Assembly: GCA_015657535.1 (NCBI GenBank)
Contig: JADHZB010000777.1
Span: forward strand, 1-20,363
DNA length: 20,363 nt
DNA from: Nephromyces sp. MM_2019
Taxonomy: Eukaryota; Apicomplexa; Aconoidasida; Nephromycida
Reading direction: 5' to 3'
The notes below the pieces were generated by a model. That model did not search any database, was not told the origin of the DNA, and saw only the letters and a list, made by a program, of their open reading frames with translations. Both the position numbers and the translations under genes were made by a program. This document shows positions 1 to 15,493 of the stretch, piece by piece; positions within the stretch are counted from its first letter, which is position 1; every line of letters starts with the position of its first letter.

Positions 1-661
1 TGTGTGTGTGTGCATGAAAGAGTATTCACATTATGGTGCCGATGTTTTAGACCAGCGCATAGACTTGGTGTGTGCGCAAGATATAGCATTCATGCCACAG
101 TGCTGGCGGTTTAGATAATGGTACAGCCTTTGTGTGTGCGTGTGTGTATGACGTTTCATTGTAAAAACTTCAGCCAGCAAATTTAGATGTATATACACCT
201 AGCGCTCGTGCTTTCAAGCGAGGATGAAGTAATCACTCTACACTTGAGAATCATACCCATTGCATAAATGTTTCGCAGGAAAAGGAGGTAAAATATGCTG
301 AAAAAATAAAATTATGAAGAAGTAAAAAAAGCGCTAAAAACTGCTAAAAATGCTGATTTTGAAGAGAAGAAAAGCCATTTTTAAAGATTCAATTGTCTGC
401 AAGAAAAATATAAAACATGCCCAAGGAGGGTTTTGGCGCGTGTGCACTCCAAAATCCCCTCTTTGGTGTATCTACACCCCAAAGATAGCCCCTGGAAGAA
501 GCAGAAAAATCATCAAAAACCACGAAAAAGTCGGGAATTAAACCGTATAAAACATCTTCAAGACTCAGTGTATTAATTTATGAAATGCACAGAGGGAACA
601 GGCAATAGGAGCCGTTAAAAAGCAGCAAATATACCAGTAGTTTATACTATGAAATACTCAC
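1..661 (-). other. hemC intron 7 (incomplete in window)
   Basis: This is the minus-strand intron after exon 7. I searched all three minus frames for the conserved AERAFL...GGC segment and did not find it. The stretch holds TG runs at bases 1-12 and 130-148 and two copies of the TGTANNTACA palindrome, at 188 and 467. An open minus frame after TCTTCCAG near 495 is not family-like. Confidence 0.6.
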
Positions 662-5339
<4,678 letters not shown>

Positions 5340-5731
5340 TGCAAAAACGCTCCCTGCCTCTTGAGCTTTCAATAGGCAAGAAGCTTTCCCTCCCATATCG
5401 AGCTCTGTTTGCCTCATGGCAGCGCATTGCTTGAATTGCGTAGTGAAGCCTCTGAACTGATCATTGTCGGAGATGATGCAGTTATTGGAATGCATAGAAC
5501 ATGAAAAGATAGTCAGTAGATGGAGGGTTTAGAGGGAGTTGAGGCTGTTAAAAGGAAGAGTTTGGTGGGTGATGATGGTGAAGATGCAGCAGAAGATGAC
5601 GATTTGATGAAGCAGATGACGATTTGATGAAGCAGATGATGATTTGATGATTTAATGATGGAGACGATGAAGATGATGATTTGATGATGAAGACGATGAA
5701 GATGAACTGAAGAAGTATATCAAGCCACTCA
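5340..5731. promoter_or_regulatory. Spacer between hemC and the tentative rightward gene
   Basis: If both gene models are right, this roughly 390-base spacer serves two divergent genes. No TATA or other core promoter motif is convincing. The right half is a GAT/GAA minisatellite. The left part (5340-5495) could instead be N-terminal hemC coding sequence, because the frame stays open to a Met at 5495. Confidence 0.35.
5571..5713. repeat. GAT/GAA minisatellite with 20-bp units
   Basis: Two exact copies of a 20-base unit (GATGACGATTTGATGAAGCA at 5595-5614 and 5615-5634) are followed by a partial third and by looser GATGAT/GATGAA sequence. The plus-strand frames here are broken by stops, so it is probably not coding. 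Confidence 0.8.
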
Positions 5732-7246
5732 ATGGTTCACGATAGTTTTCTCTTTTATGGCCTTTTACCAACTGGCAGGGTTTGTGACCAGTTCTTTAAA
5801 GGCTTAAAAGGTGGCAGGCTGAAGAGTATTTTTTGTGAGGAAAATAGTTTACCTTTGCAGGAAAAGACGTTTAAGAAGAGGCAAAACTTACACAGGTTAT
5901 GCCTCACCTGAGAGTTGCAGTTTGGAAATTAAGAGAGATTCATCATGTTTGATGATGCGATGATTGGGTAGTGCTCTAGAGAGATAGAAAGGAAAGAGGA
6001 ATTGCTGTAAAAGTAGCAGTAACTATTCCGGGACCTGTAGCACACACACACAGAGAGGTATATACGAGGGTGATGGCCTAAGACATGTAAGCGAAGTGGC
6101 AGCTTTGTCGTAAAAGGTATCCTTTTTTAGCAGTGCATGCTATTCTGAGGTTCAAACTATAAAGGGTAGGGTCGAAAATCAAAGAACACACGTGCGGATG
6201 CTGTGTGTGTGAGACTTGTTCTCTCCAAATGTGTGCTGTGTGGGTTTGAGACTTGTTCTCTCCATGTGTGTGCACCGGTGCGTCACTCTCCTTTTCCAAA
6301 CACAGGCACCTGTGTGAGATTCTTTCTCCTCTCAGTGTGCTGCACAAAACAATACAGCTATTGCTGGAGAGCATGAAGTGCTTTCGAAAGCAAAAACAAG
6401 CAGCTTCACAAAGTAACTGCCTCCGAGCACGTGAAGCAGGGAGGGAGGTTTGCCAGTGAAGCATTCTCATTTAAGTGATAGTCCTATGAGTAATAATGTG
6501 TGCGCTAATTCAGAAATTAAACAGCATCGAGTAACACACACATGCATAGCTGCAAACGCAAAGTCAATTTCAATTTAGAAAAGCCATGCATTCTGAATGG
6601 GGAAATATTATAGGAAGAGAATCAAACTGTAAAACACTAGGTTTCCTTCTTCTTTCTACCCTTTCGAGTTAGACGAACTCATCAAATCAATTTCTTAAAC
6701 TTATTAAGAAGTGATAAGCTTCTAGCTAAGTCACGTCTAGATAATTACTCCTCTAATTTTATGCATGTTTTTTCGAGTAAAAACAGGCTTCTTAGTGGAA
6801 ACAGCAACCGTAAAGTATACGATTCACAGCTTGATGAATCTGATTCTTTTGTGAAGATATGGCAAGTACGTATATTTCCTTTTCAAAAAATTCGTCTCTT
6901 TCTTATTCCACAAGCTTGGCAATGTGTGTGCGTGGAAATATCATGGGTATTCTGTCTTTTTTACTGAATCACTACAATGTGTGCAGAAGCCTACACAAGT
7001 TCATAAGGATTGATTAATATCATCAGCCTCCTTCCTTTTTCTTGTAAATACGTTTTTTCTTCTCATACTATGCTTTGGTGCCTAGCTTCTACAAGGAATT
7101 TTCTCCTTGATCTCATCCTTTTTTTCAGCATACTTCAAACTCGATTTTTCCTTCGTTTGGTATTTATTGAAAAAACGTATATTTTGCTCGTGTCTTTAGT
7201 TTCATATAATGATAAACCTCAGTACTTGGAGCTTCGTTTAATTTGA
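5732..7246 (+). CDS. Tentative six-exon gene, product unknown
   Basis: The model is 5732-5895, 6306-6412, 6669-6865, 6915-6998, 7129-7159 and 7200-7246, totalling 630 bases or 209 residues. I assembled it from pyrimidine-rich acceptors, open frames and matching phases, not from homology. The clearest signals are the exon 2 acceptor (CTTTTCCAAACACAG), its donor GTAACT, the pyrimidine tract before exon 3, the exon 3 donor CAA then GTACGT, and the acceptors TTTTTTTCAG and GTGTCTTTAG. The weak points are the exon 4 donor (GTTCAT), a 49-base intron 3 and a GAG acceptor at exon 3. The protein would be basic, starting MVHDSFLFYGLLPTG, with a likely helix (IQLLLESMKCF) in exon 2 and ending DKPQYLELRLI. 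No domain was recognised. Such chains can arise by chance in AT-rich DNA, so treat it as a hypothesis. Exons 5 and 6 could be one longer exon ending at the same stop. Confidence 0.3.
6199..6270. repeat. Two-copy tandem repeat, about 36 bp
   Basis: Copies at 6199-6233 and 6234-6270 share TGCTGTGTG and GAGACTTGTTCTCTCCA. They lie just upstream of the tentative exon 2 acceptor and give a duplicated His/Thr-rich pattern in a minus-strand frame that I take to be non-coding. Confidence 0.8.
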
Positions 7247-7290
7247 GATCCTACCCATTGAGGTGACGATTTGGAAGAGAGTATTTCCAG

Positions 7291-7366
7291 AGTATGAGAA
7301 TATTCCTAAAGTATGAGAATATTTCTAAATTGTAAAAATACCTCTAAATTAAGAGAATACCTCTAA
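7291..7366. repeat. Four tandem copies of a 19-bp repeat
   Basis: Units are at 7291-7309, 7310-7328, 7329-7347 and 7348-7366. The first two differ at one base (AGTATGAGAATATTCCTAA against TTTCTAA) and the last two are more diverged but keep the exact 19-base period and the CTAA end. Partial units flank both sides. It starts 45 bases after the stop of the tentative gene. Confidence 0.85.
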
Positions 7367-8740
7367 ATTTGCACAAATAAATCAAGAATTTCGCGGTTGA
7401 AAAATTGGCTTATAGCTTCTTACTGAGCATTGGAATGCTGCTGAGTATTTCCAGCTTAAAAGCAGTGAAAATATACTTTACTTCACAGGCTTTCGGGCGT
7501 ATTCAGTACCGCTATTGAAATCAGGTTTTTTCATTGAAATACGGTCTTTTTTACTGGTAAAGCGGCTGCAAGCGCTTATTCCCCCCTTCTCTTTTGTGCT
7601 TTCGTTTCCCTATGCTCAGTGTATAGCACAAATGGCCTTTAATAAAAAATTGAAGTTGCAGGAAAGTAGTCCTATAAGTTAAAGCCGGCAACACACTGCA
7701 AATCTACCGATTCTCTCGCAAGAAAGAATCATTACGAAGTTAAATGTCTGAGTTAATGACAAAACAGTGTGGCAATGTAGAGCTCCCCATGGTAAACATT
7801 AAAATCTGAGGAAGTAAATCTATCACGTTGAGATGTAAGTGATAATTCCCATAAATTTCCAGGTTTTTCATGGCTGAGAAAGGCCAAATTTTCGTGAAAA
7901 TCCGACGAGAAAAGCGAAACTTGAACAAATGATGTTGTTGCACCACAAAGAGAAGGATTTTTCCTTCTTTATCTTGAGTTAGCAAGCTTATTTCCCGTAA
8001 AAAATTGTCTACTTTTATTAAGGTCTCAGGCTTAAGCTGTATCTAATTGTTATGTGTGATATTTACATGCTAGCTAGTAACGTTTTTTTCAGGCGATTAT
8101 CATTTTTTTTCATAGCCATGGTATGGGTGACTATTAAAATCAGTAGCTATCATATAGTGAAACTAGGAAAAAGCTTAATATCTGGGAGAAGGCTCCACCT
8201 TATTTGAAGTCAGTATTTCACCCAAAAATATGAGACTATCCCGGTATCCTACTGGTTGCGATTGTGGAATTCCTCCTGTGATTAATCCGTTTGTGGGTTT
8301 TTCTGGGAGACTCTCACCCACGGTGGGCAACGGGTAAAGTTATTATCTCCCAATCTTGCCTTTTGCTCTTGCATATTAGAGATATCTACCTTCCGTATCA
8401 CAAATGAATTTCGAAGCAAGAAATAAATATTGCCCTTTCTGAGGAAAATGCACTGTGCCTCTTCAGTGACTAGTAGTAGTAATCGTCTAGCCGTTACGAA
8501 TTCCCGACATGTTTGACAGTCTAACACCGGTAGCTCCAGAAGGAATTCGACGTTTCCCCAGCAAATTTTTCATGCTTGAATCACTTACCTCACATTCCGT
8601 GCATTACTTATTCACCCCGGTATCATTTTTTCTCTATTTATGTAAAGAAAAAAATTCCACCTTCAATTCTTTGCTAGAATAGATGCTGGTGCTTCATGTA
8701 GAGGGAGTCCCGCTATGATTTATACGTATGCCGTGCATCA
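7367..8740. other. No gene recognised
   Basis: AT-rich sequence on both strands with only short open frames and no recognisable protein motif, RNA fold or repeat. Two minus-strand frames of 81 codons (7740-7985 and 8282-8527) are within chance expectation. Confidence 0.5.
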
Positions 8741-9645
8741 AATCCTTTTTATTATTTTGTTACTATTAATCGGGAATTCCAGTGACTTCGATGCTCAGTT
8801 TTGTCTCTGACTATAGTGCTTCTTGATTTACTTCCGGTTTGACGTTTGGTGGGCAAATCCCGAATGTAACACAAACTTGAGGCAGCATGCTTCAATCTCT
8901 TCCAAGCTTGACGTGTATTCTCGTAGGAGACCCCGCCTACCATAGTCACGGAAAATGGCTCTAGTCAGAAAATGACCCTCTGCTCTAGGTAGAGCATGGC
9001 ACGTAAATTTTCCGCGGGTGGTCATAAATGTTTAGCCTAGCCTAGCGTATAATATAATTAAAAATACCTAGGGGGGTCGACCAACCACATCATCACCCCG
9101 TGAACATCCTATTATTCCGTGTAAGCTCGTCCAGTCAACCCGTGACTCTACCCACCTCAATTACCTGTAAATTTAATCATGAGAAAAAGATGAAACCTTC
9201 ATTTCGTGCAAAAGCATGATAAAAAATTTCCACGTAATCGCATTTTAGTAGGAGGCCTGAATAACCAGGTGGTAGTGCTCTTATCGGCTCTTGCGCGCTT
9301 AATAGGTTTCGGCGAAACATTTTGTGCGGTGAGGTAAGGCTAAGAATTAATGTACACCTCAAAAATATCTTCAAAATAGCAAACGAGATGATTAGGTGGG
9401 CGTAGCTCGGCATTGCATACACCTGAGTTTTTCCTATTGAAATGGTTGAGTCCGTTAGTGAAGAGTTTATTTTTTTCTGCATAGATTGAAAATGTTTCCC
9501 CGTAGCTATGTGTCTCAGGAGACTCTGGTGTCTGCAAGAAGTTATTTTTTTTATGACAGTGATGTGTTTCAACCAAAACGTTATAGCTGCAGGGAGCAGG
9601 TTTATTTGAGGTAATAATGCTCATACACCTCCAGCGCATGGTCAA
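8741..9645. other. Unassigned stretch with several overlapping minus-strand frames
   Basis: GC content rises locally (about 8800-9170). The minus strand has overlapping open frames of 65 codons each (8752-8949 and 8828-9025) and of 131 and 101 codons (9177-9572 and 9340-9645). None shows a family motif, and the overlapping frames cannot all be real. A spliced or decayed minus-strand gene is possible; one candidate end is the frame finishing in YFEDIFE before GTGTAC near 9355. I cannot choose between them. Confidence 0.2.
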
Positions 9646-11643
9646 CTGTAAAGACTTTAGATACCTCGCAATGGTGAAATCACAGGGGAAGCTATTTTGA
9701 ATTGCGGATATGATTTCGTTTAATTGCCAGTTTATATGTTGTAGTGAGGAATTGCCTTTGGTAGAAACTATTGCTACTGCTCGAAGCGCTAAGTAAGGCG
9801 TGAATTCACTGAATAACGCCTATTTCGCGGAAAATGTGCAGTAATGGAAGAAAAGAGCCATCTGTGGGATATACGTAGAATTTTAGTCATTAAAATGAGA
9901 GGGAATGAACGAAATTAAAAGTATTTACAAGCGCATGTGAAATTAGCTCTGTAATTTGAATGAGGGAGTACTGATGTGGAAAAAGAAGAGAAATGGTATT
10001 TTGGAAATTTTTTCTTGTGAGGTAACCTGGGATTTATACGGTACACGCAGTAATGAAAAGGCGTAGAATGCTATATTTAAATGCTTTACGGAAAAATTTA
10101 ATGCATTATTCATGTCTATAAAACAATTTCATGCTTCTTGTGCATGCAAAATTGAGAATTCCATAGCTGGGGAGTAACCTGAAAAAGCCGCAGTTCAATT
10201 GGGTTAAGTGTGGTTTCAGTATTTATGCAGAGGCTGAAATAAGGGAAAGACGGCAATTTTTCGCTTTTTTGGAAATGTAAAAAATTGAAATTTGCGGAAG
10301 GTATCATATTTTAGTGACATGAAATAAGCTTTATAGTTAGACGCCTATTATACGAGGATTTCCTAGTCATTATTGCGTACAGTAGGAGTTAGTGGTAAAA
10401 GGTCATCAAGCTTTTAATTCAACTAAATGGTAGTTAGAGAATATTGGTAAACAGCAGATAAACCGCCATGCTGGCACCCAAACTAAGGTGTAAATATATC
10501 ACGCAGACTGTTTTTTCTTCATATTACAAGGCAAGCAAAAAACTGTTCACTCTTACCTGCCACTGGGGAGCAGTCGCATTTTTTACTGCTGGTTCTTTGC
10601 CTTAATTTCATTCTACATGCTCAAAAAAATTACCTTTATGAAGCTGCTATCCGCCGCCATTAAGATTGACAATCATTTCTGATGTGAAATATGATATTAA
10701 AAGGTATAGTGTATTAGTGGCGTTTTTTTGGGTAATTATGCATTTGTCGTTGTGATTATATCTTGAGAGCACAAGGTCTGATTAAGTTTGACGCTAGGGG
10801 TAATAGAGGAAAGACATCATGAATATAATAATAAAAGGGTGGGACTTTAGGGAGAATTTCAAAGTGATGATATCTTGCTGGTGGCTGTCTTCTTTGCGCT
10901 AAAGTTCAGCGCTAATAATGCTATTGGATGGTACGGGGAGCATTAGTAGCAACAGCGATAGACTGCAAAAATTTTTCCCTTGTCTAGATTATTTTTAGAC
11001 ACTATTATGATTTTGGGATGGAAAAATATAGCAAAGCAGTGTATTTACTACAAAAATACAAGAATTCTACTCGTTAAGCTTTATTATGGTACCAGTTTTT
11101 GCAAACACTTATTATTGCACAAAGCCACTAAGGCTCTGTGAGTTAAATTCACCAAGAGCCACTTCTAGCTGCTGCTTAAAAAGCGGTATCTGTTTTCCCT
11201 GGCCTCGAAATTCTTTAGCGTTTTTTTAACACCGAGAGTAAAACCTAGAGCATGAAAAATTGCAGGTAAATCAAATCGTAAGACCATTGCAACAAACCAT
11301 TTACTATTCATAGGAAAAAGGCTGCCGGTAGTGAAGACCTGACCATTTGATCCTGCGGCAAAAATCACCTACGACGCTAGCCATAACAAATTTCCGCGTA
11401 CCGCTCAATAACTCACAGATGGTGTTCTATGTTCCCAGAAACCACCCGGTAAATTCTGCTTATCTAGCAGCAGACCGGTACCAGCTAACACACAAATTAT
11501 ACTAGAAAAAACGAAAAGTAGTTAAGAATACGGCTTAATAATAGCTTCTATCTTTATTAAATATCTTTCGTAAATTTTTGTCAAACACCATTCAGCACCT
11601 AAAGCACTGAATTCTGTAAAACCACGGAACAGACGTATACATC
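9646..11643. other. No gene recognised; upstream region of the 411-codon gene
   Basis: AT-rich DNA with short frames only. A small hairpin (GGCTC and GTGA pairing with TCAC and GAGCC) lies at 11132-11159. An in-frame TAA at 11617-11619 supports starting the next gene at 11644. No core promoter motif can be defended. Confidence 0.5.
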
Positions 11644-12879
11644 ATGGCTGCCAGAGAAGTTACACCTTTTTACGCCCTCGAGTCATCACTGGATGACAGG
11701 AATGTGGCAAAAATTGACTTAAAAGCCCTTATCCCAGCTAATGCTACGCTGTGGATAGGCAGGCAGTACACTGATCTGCATGGATGGCATTCCTTACCAA
11801 ACCCGGAAGAACTGGCCTTCAAGCCATCACGCCTCGCAGATGGCAGGCTGAGGTTTTTAGACCCAGTAGAAGGCACAGCAGCTCCACCGGAGTTCAGTAG
11901 TATGGTGAGCGGCAAGTTCGACGTAAAGTCATGGGTAAAAATGGGAGTGTTGGGGAAAATGATTGTAGCCGTAGAAGGAGAAAAGCTTGTGCTGATCAAG
12001 ATACCAGGAGTCAACACTGTGGTTTCGTGGCAGTCACCAGAACGCCTCCCCATACTAGAGAAAACTTGGAGGCCCATTATGTTTCTCATAAACGCAACGA
12101 CAACTGCGGTTAGGCTAACCAAGACTGTTGTTCTCATGCTAACACATGACTCTGAGAACAACGAGGCAGTCCAAGTGCACTCTGTTGATTATAACGGAGG
12201 ATTCTGTTGTGTGCATCCCTGCAACAACATTGGCATAGTATCGGGAGCTTATTGTGTCCCTTCCCTGACGAATTGCCTGCAGATTCCCTCGCTGCGTGGG
12301 ACATCATCTAGCTGGGGTTATTTTCTTCAGTTTTACTCTTGGGGTTGCCTGCTATTACCCAAGGTGGTTGACGTCTACAAGCCAAGCTCCCTACTGTCTT
12401 GTTGCCAGGAAAAAAATGATACTTTTGGGCTGCTATACAATCACCCAAACATGCTGATATGTTTAAATCTAAAATTTCCGACTACTGTTAAAAGGGTTCT
12501 AGAAGCAGGTGTTAATTATGCTGTGACTGCGATGAAGCACTCTGAGACAGATATCGCCATCTACATCATCTTGGACGGTCAATTGCTGCGCTATAACTAT
12601 TCCTTCGACCTTAGGAACAACAGGCCAGGAAAACCTATGATATTCCCCAACATAGCTTTTAAGTTTGTGCTTAGCGGCGAAGAGAAGGCTAGAGTCTCCG
12701 AAATGATGAAGGCAAAGTTACCATACGAGCCGAAGTGGACTGGGGCTCCAACTAAGGATTCAGAGTTACTGATCAAGGACGGCTGCCCGCTGAGCAATAT
12801 GGGTCACCTGGTCACCAGGGAAACTGCTGCAATTTTTGACGCCGAGACAGGTAAGGAGGACAAGAAGAAGCTGAATTGA
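11644..12879 (+). CDS. Hypothetical protein, 411 codons
   Basis: This is by far the longest open frame in the window; its length could not arise by chance here, and its GC is visibly higher than its flanks. The ATG has a good context (A at -3, G at +4) and follows an in-frame stop by 24 bases. I do not recognise the family. The N-terminus (MAAREVTPFYALESSLDD) is not a signal peptide. The middle is Cys-rich (CCVHPC, then Cys about every 10-20 residues to SLLSCCQEK at about residue 255) with short hydrophobic beta-like strands, and the C-terminus is charged (KEDKKKLN). There is no clear membrane span and no catalytic motif that I know. A perfect splice donor (ACAG then GTAAGG) sits at 12850/12851 in phase 1, nine codons before the stop, so the main product may be spliced to the exon at 15252 and the unspliced form may be an alternative end. 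Confidence 0.85.
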   Translation: MAAREVTPFYALESSLDDRNVAKIDLKALIPANATLWIGRQYTDLHGWHSLPNPEELAFKPSRLADGRLRFLDPVEGTAAPPEFSSMVSGKFDVKSWVKMGVLGKMIVAVEGEKLVLIKIPGVNTVVSWQSPERLPILEKTWRPIMFLINATTTAVRLTKTVVLMLTHDSENNEAVQVHSVDYNGGFCCVHPCNNIGIVSGAYCVPSLTNCLQIPSLRGTSSSWGYFLQFYSWGCLLLPKVVDVYKPSSLLSCCQEKNDTFGLLYNHPNMLICLNLKFPTTVKRVLEAGVNYAVTAMKHSETDIAIYIILDGQLLRYNYSFDLRNNRPGKPMIFPNIAFKFVLSGEEKARVSEMMKAKLPYEPKWTGAPTKDSELLIKDGCPLSNMGHLVTRETAAIFDAETGKEDKKKLN

Positions 12880-15251
12880 GTTATGTACAAAAAATTATTG
12901 TAGCGATTAAAAATTAGGAAAGATACGCTGCACACAGTATTGGACAAGAAATTTTTATTGAAGGATCGACAAGAACAGTAAACGGTAGTTGAAAAAAGTA
13001 GAGAGCAATAGGTGAGATTTCACAACTAAGAAAGCAATTACGAAAGTCTGTGCTTTTACTACTAGAAAATGATGATGCAAATAAAAGCTCATCGGCTAGC
13101 ATTCTGGGTAATAGCAAGGAAAAATCATGGCTGAAGTAATATTATCGTTTAGTTCTAGGCAGGTGAACAAGAAATATCCACGAGTCATCGAGGAAGCATC
13201 AGATCAATAAATTAGAGCAACATATAGAAAGAATTTATACTATTTTATTTGCTCGGGCTAAAGCTTCTGTAGCGCACATGAAGCTGCTTTAAATGAATGC
13301 CATACTTTTAAGATATTTTCTACCGCTAGGGTATAGTGGAGGCAAGAATCCCTCCGTAGCCTATTTTAACCGTAATATAGCATAGCGAAAGTGGTAGGCG
13401 TGGATACCATGCTATATCCTGCTAGGTATGACGACCAATAACCCTAAAAATAACCACTTTCTGCTTTCATTTAGGTATAGGAGTTTGCACTTAAATATTC
13501 ATGTTGGAAATTTAAAATCACGGTAGTACCGATTATCTCTGAAAAAGTTAAAAAAAAAAGATTTTCAACGACTATGCGCGATAACAAGGAATACAAAGAA
13601 AAGCTAAATTCTCTCTCAACCATCACTCCTCGATAGCATACACCAAAAATATTAATCATCGAAGTCTTTAAATCTTGTAAAATATGCCAGAAAAAATTCA
13701 GCTTGCATTCACGCTGAAAGGAGCAGCTCTAATAAAAGGTGTACAGATATGATTTCATAATCCCAGAAGAAAGTTCTGAGTTTCAGCAACATATATATAT
13801 GTAGCCTGGCAGCGTGTATACTTAAGAATCACTAATATTACGAGGGATTCAAACCAATTATATCTCAAAAGATTTAGTCAACAAAAGCCCGTTGATTTAA
13901 TAAATATATATATTTTTTACTGAATTTGTAGATCGTATGAGGTCTTTGCTAGAAGGTTGTATACACATGAAGCATAAAAACCACTATGATATGCAGCACA
14001 GAGGATCATGGTGGGTTTCACCAAAAAAAAGGCAGCTTGTCGATAGATGTTTGCTATTTCCCACTTTGATTGAATCCACCATAAACTTACTTACGCTGAA
14101 ACTATTCATATTCCCTTATTATATTTTATCGCTTTTGGAATAGGCTAGATAAAAATAGATAGCTAGTTAATTATAGTACGATGAATCCGGCCCCATGTGC
14201 TAAGAATGGAATGATTTCTGCAGGACGGAGAAGTAACTACAAATGTATTCTCCTGAATGTATACATAAATCTACAGATGTCTACCAGCAGCATGCTATCC
14301 TGAATAATGCTCTAAAAAATGCTGGCAACAATACGCCACTATCCTCATAACTTTAAGGAAAAGTATTTAGCAATGTTTCCATGTAGCTTAACGTGTACTG
14401 TGTAATTATGTCAATGCCACAAGCTGCAAAAAAGGCTGCAATACAAGGGAAAATGTAGCAAGATTGTCGACGTTTTCACAGAGATATGCCACGAATCTTT
14501 TTTTTCCACCAGAATATCGCATTATGTGTAGAGCGAATTTCTTGCCCGCACACAAGAGTATCTTTTATAATGCGAGGCATTTCCCGGGGTTACCTGCTGT
14601 AATACAGAGACCCTGATATGTACAAAAAGTAGTGTGTTGACCAGGGAGGAGTAAATCATGAGAACTTTGAAATATTCTTGGTCTAAAAGATGAAAAATAC
14701 GTGTTGACTGAGAGTTTCACCATCGAGGGCGCATTTTTGGTTTGACGCTACGTATTAGAGTAATAAAGTAACTAACGAATGTGTGAGTGGCACTTTCTAA
14801 ACCAACAAAAACAAAATTCCAATAGACACGATGAGAGTGTGTTATACGAGGTTGCACAAGGTGTAACTGCGCACACCATATACTTTCACATAAATACGCG
14901 TATATTTAGCAGTGAGCGCAGGACAATCATTTGTCTTGTTTGGGGTTTTTCCGTGATTTTTCTTTCGCTTTAACAAAGTGGTTCATAATTCCTTGTGAGG
15001 AATAAAATAAGACCCATTAATAATGATAGCTTGGCATATAATAGTATGCTGCCGAAGTTAAGTCCTTAATCTAATCATTCGTTAAAGTCTATTTCCTTGC
15101 CGTACCACGCAAAGCGCTTTAACAACGTAAAAAAATGAAAATCACGCTGTGCAACGAGTAAGAAGAGCACTATTATCGTACTTCAAAGCGCTCAAATTAT
15201 CGAAAGCATGGTGATATATGCATCTTGTTTTATTTTCATTGCTACCTTCAG
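12880..15251 (+). other. Possible 2.4-kb intron; no other gene recognised
   Basis: If the donor at 12851 and the acceptor at 15251 are used, the intron is 12851-15251, longer than any hemC intron, and may hide extra exons. One phase-compatible open segment begins after TTTGTAG at 13928, but it has no phase-1 donor better than GTTGTA. There are AT dinucleotide runs near 13790 and 13905 and a hairpin at 13375-13417. Confidence 0.35.
13375..13417. repeat. Inverted repeat, 9-bp arms
   Basis: ATATAGCAT (13375-13383) pairs with ATGCTATAT (13409-13417), with a further GGTA/TACC pair inside the 25-base loop. It lies within the possible intron; role unknown. Confidence 0.6.
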
Positions 15252-15493
15252 GCATGTACCTGGCCCACCCGCCTTCTTTCGAACTGACAAAGGTATTTCA
15301 GCCTCCCTCAGAAACTGAGATAAAACCCCCCCTAAAAATAAAGCCTCCTACACCGTCTACTTCAGTAGCAATAAAAACTGAAGGCGGAGCCACCAGCGGG
15401 GCTTCTCCATCTGCACATACTGAAAAAACCGAGAAGGGAAACGAGAAAGAACTGGATCAAGTACCTCTTCAGCCTGTTCCTACCGCTGCCTGA
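15252..15493 (+). CDS. Probable terminal exon, proline-rich C-terminus (79 codons plus stop)
   Basis: The stretch reads MYLAHPPSFELTKVFQPPSE, then Pro-, Lys-, Thr- and Ser-rich low-complexity sequence, ending in LQPVPTAA and TGA. It is preceded by a strong pyrimidine tract and acceptor (TTGCTACCTTCAG), and its GC is clearly above its surroundings. It needs a phase-1 donor, exactly what the 411-codon gene offers at 12850, so the joined protein would be about 481 residues with a flexible acidic/proline-rich tail. Alternatives are a small separate gene from the ATG at 15218 or 15254, or the last exon of a gene with exons not recognised here. Confidence 0.5.

Noticed and set aside
6078..6470. 130-codon minus-strand frame with His/Thr repeats
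   Set aside because: The repeats come from the 36-bp tandem duplication; there is no motif, and a plus-strand exon model fits the splice signals better.
11165..11368. 67-codon minus-strand frame upstream of the 411-codon gene
   Set aside because: Reads plausibly but has no motif, and its length is within chance.
11670..12161. 163-codon minus-strand frame
   Set aside because: It is antisense to the 411-codon gene, whose frame is longer and starts cleanly.
13937..14143. 68-codon plus-strand frame as a middle exon of the 411-codon gene
   Set aside because: The acceptor and phase fit, but no good phase-1 donor links it to the exon at 15252.
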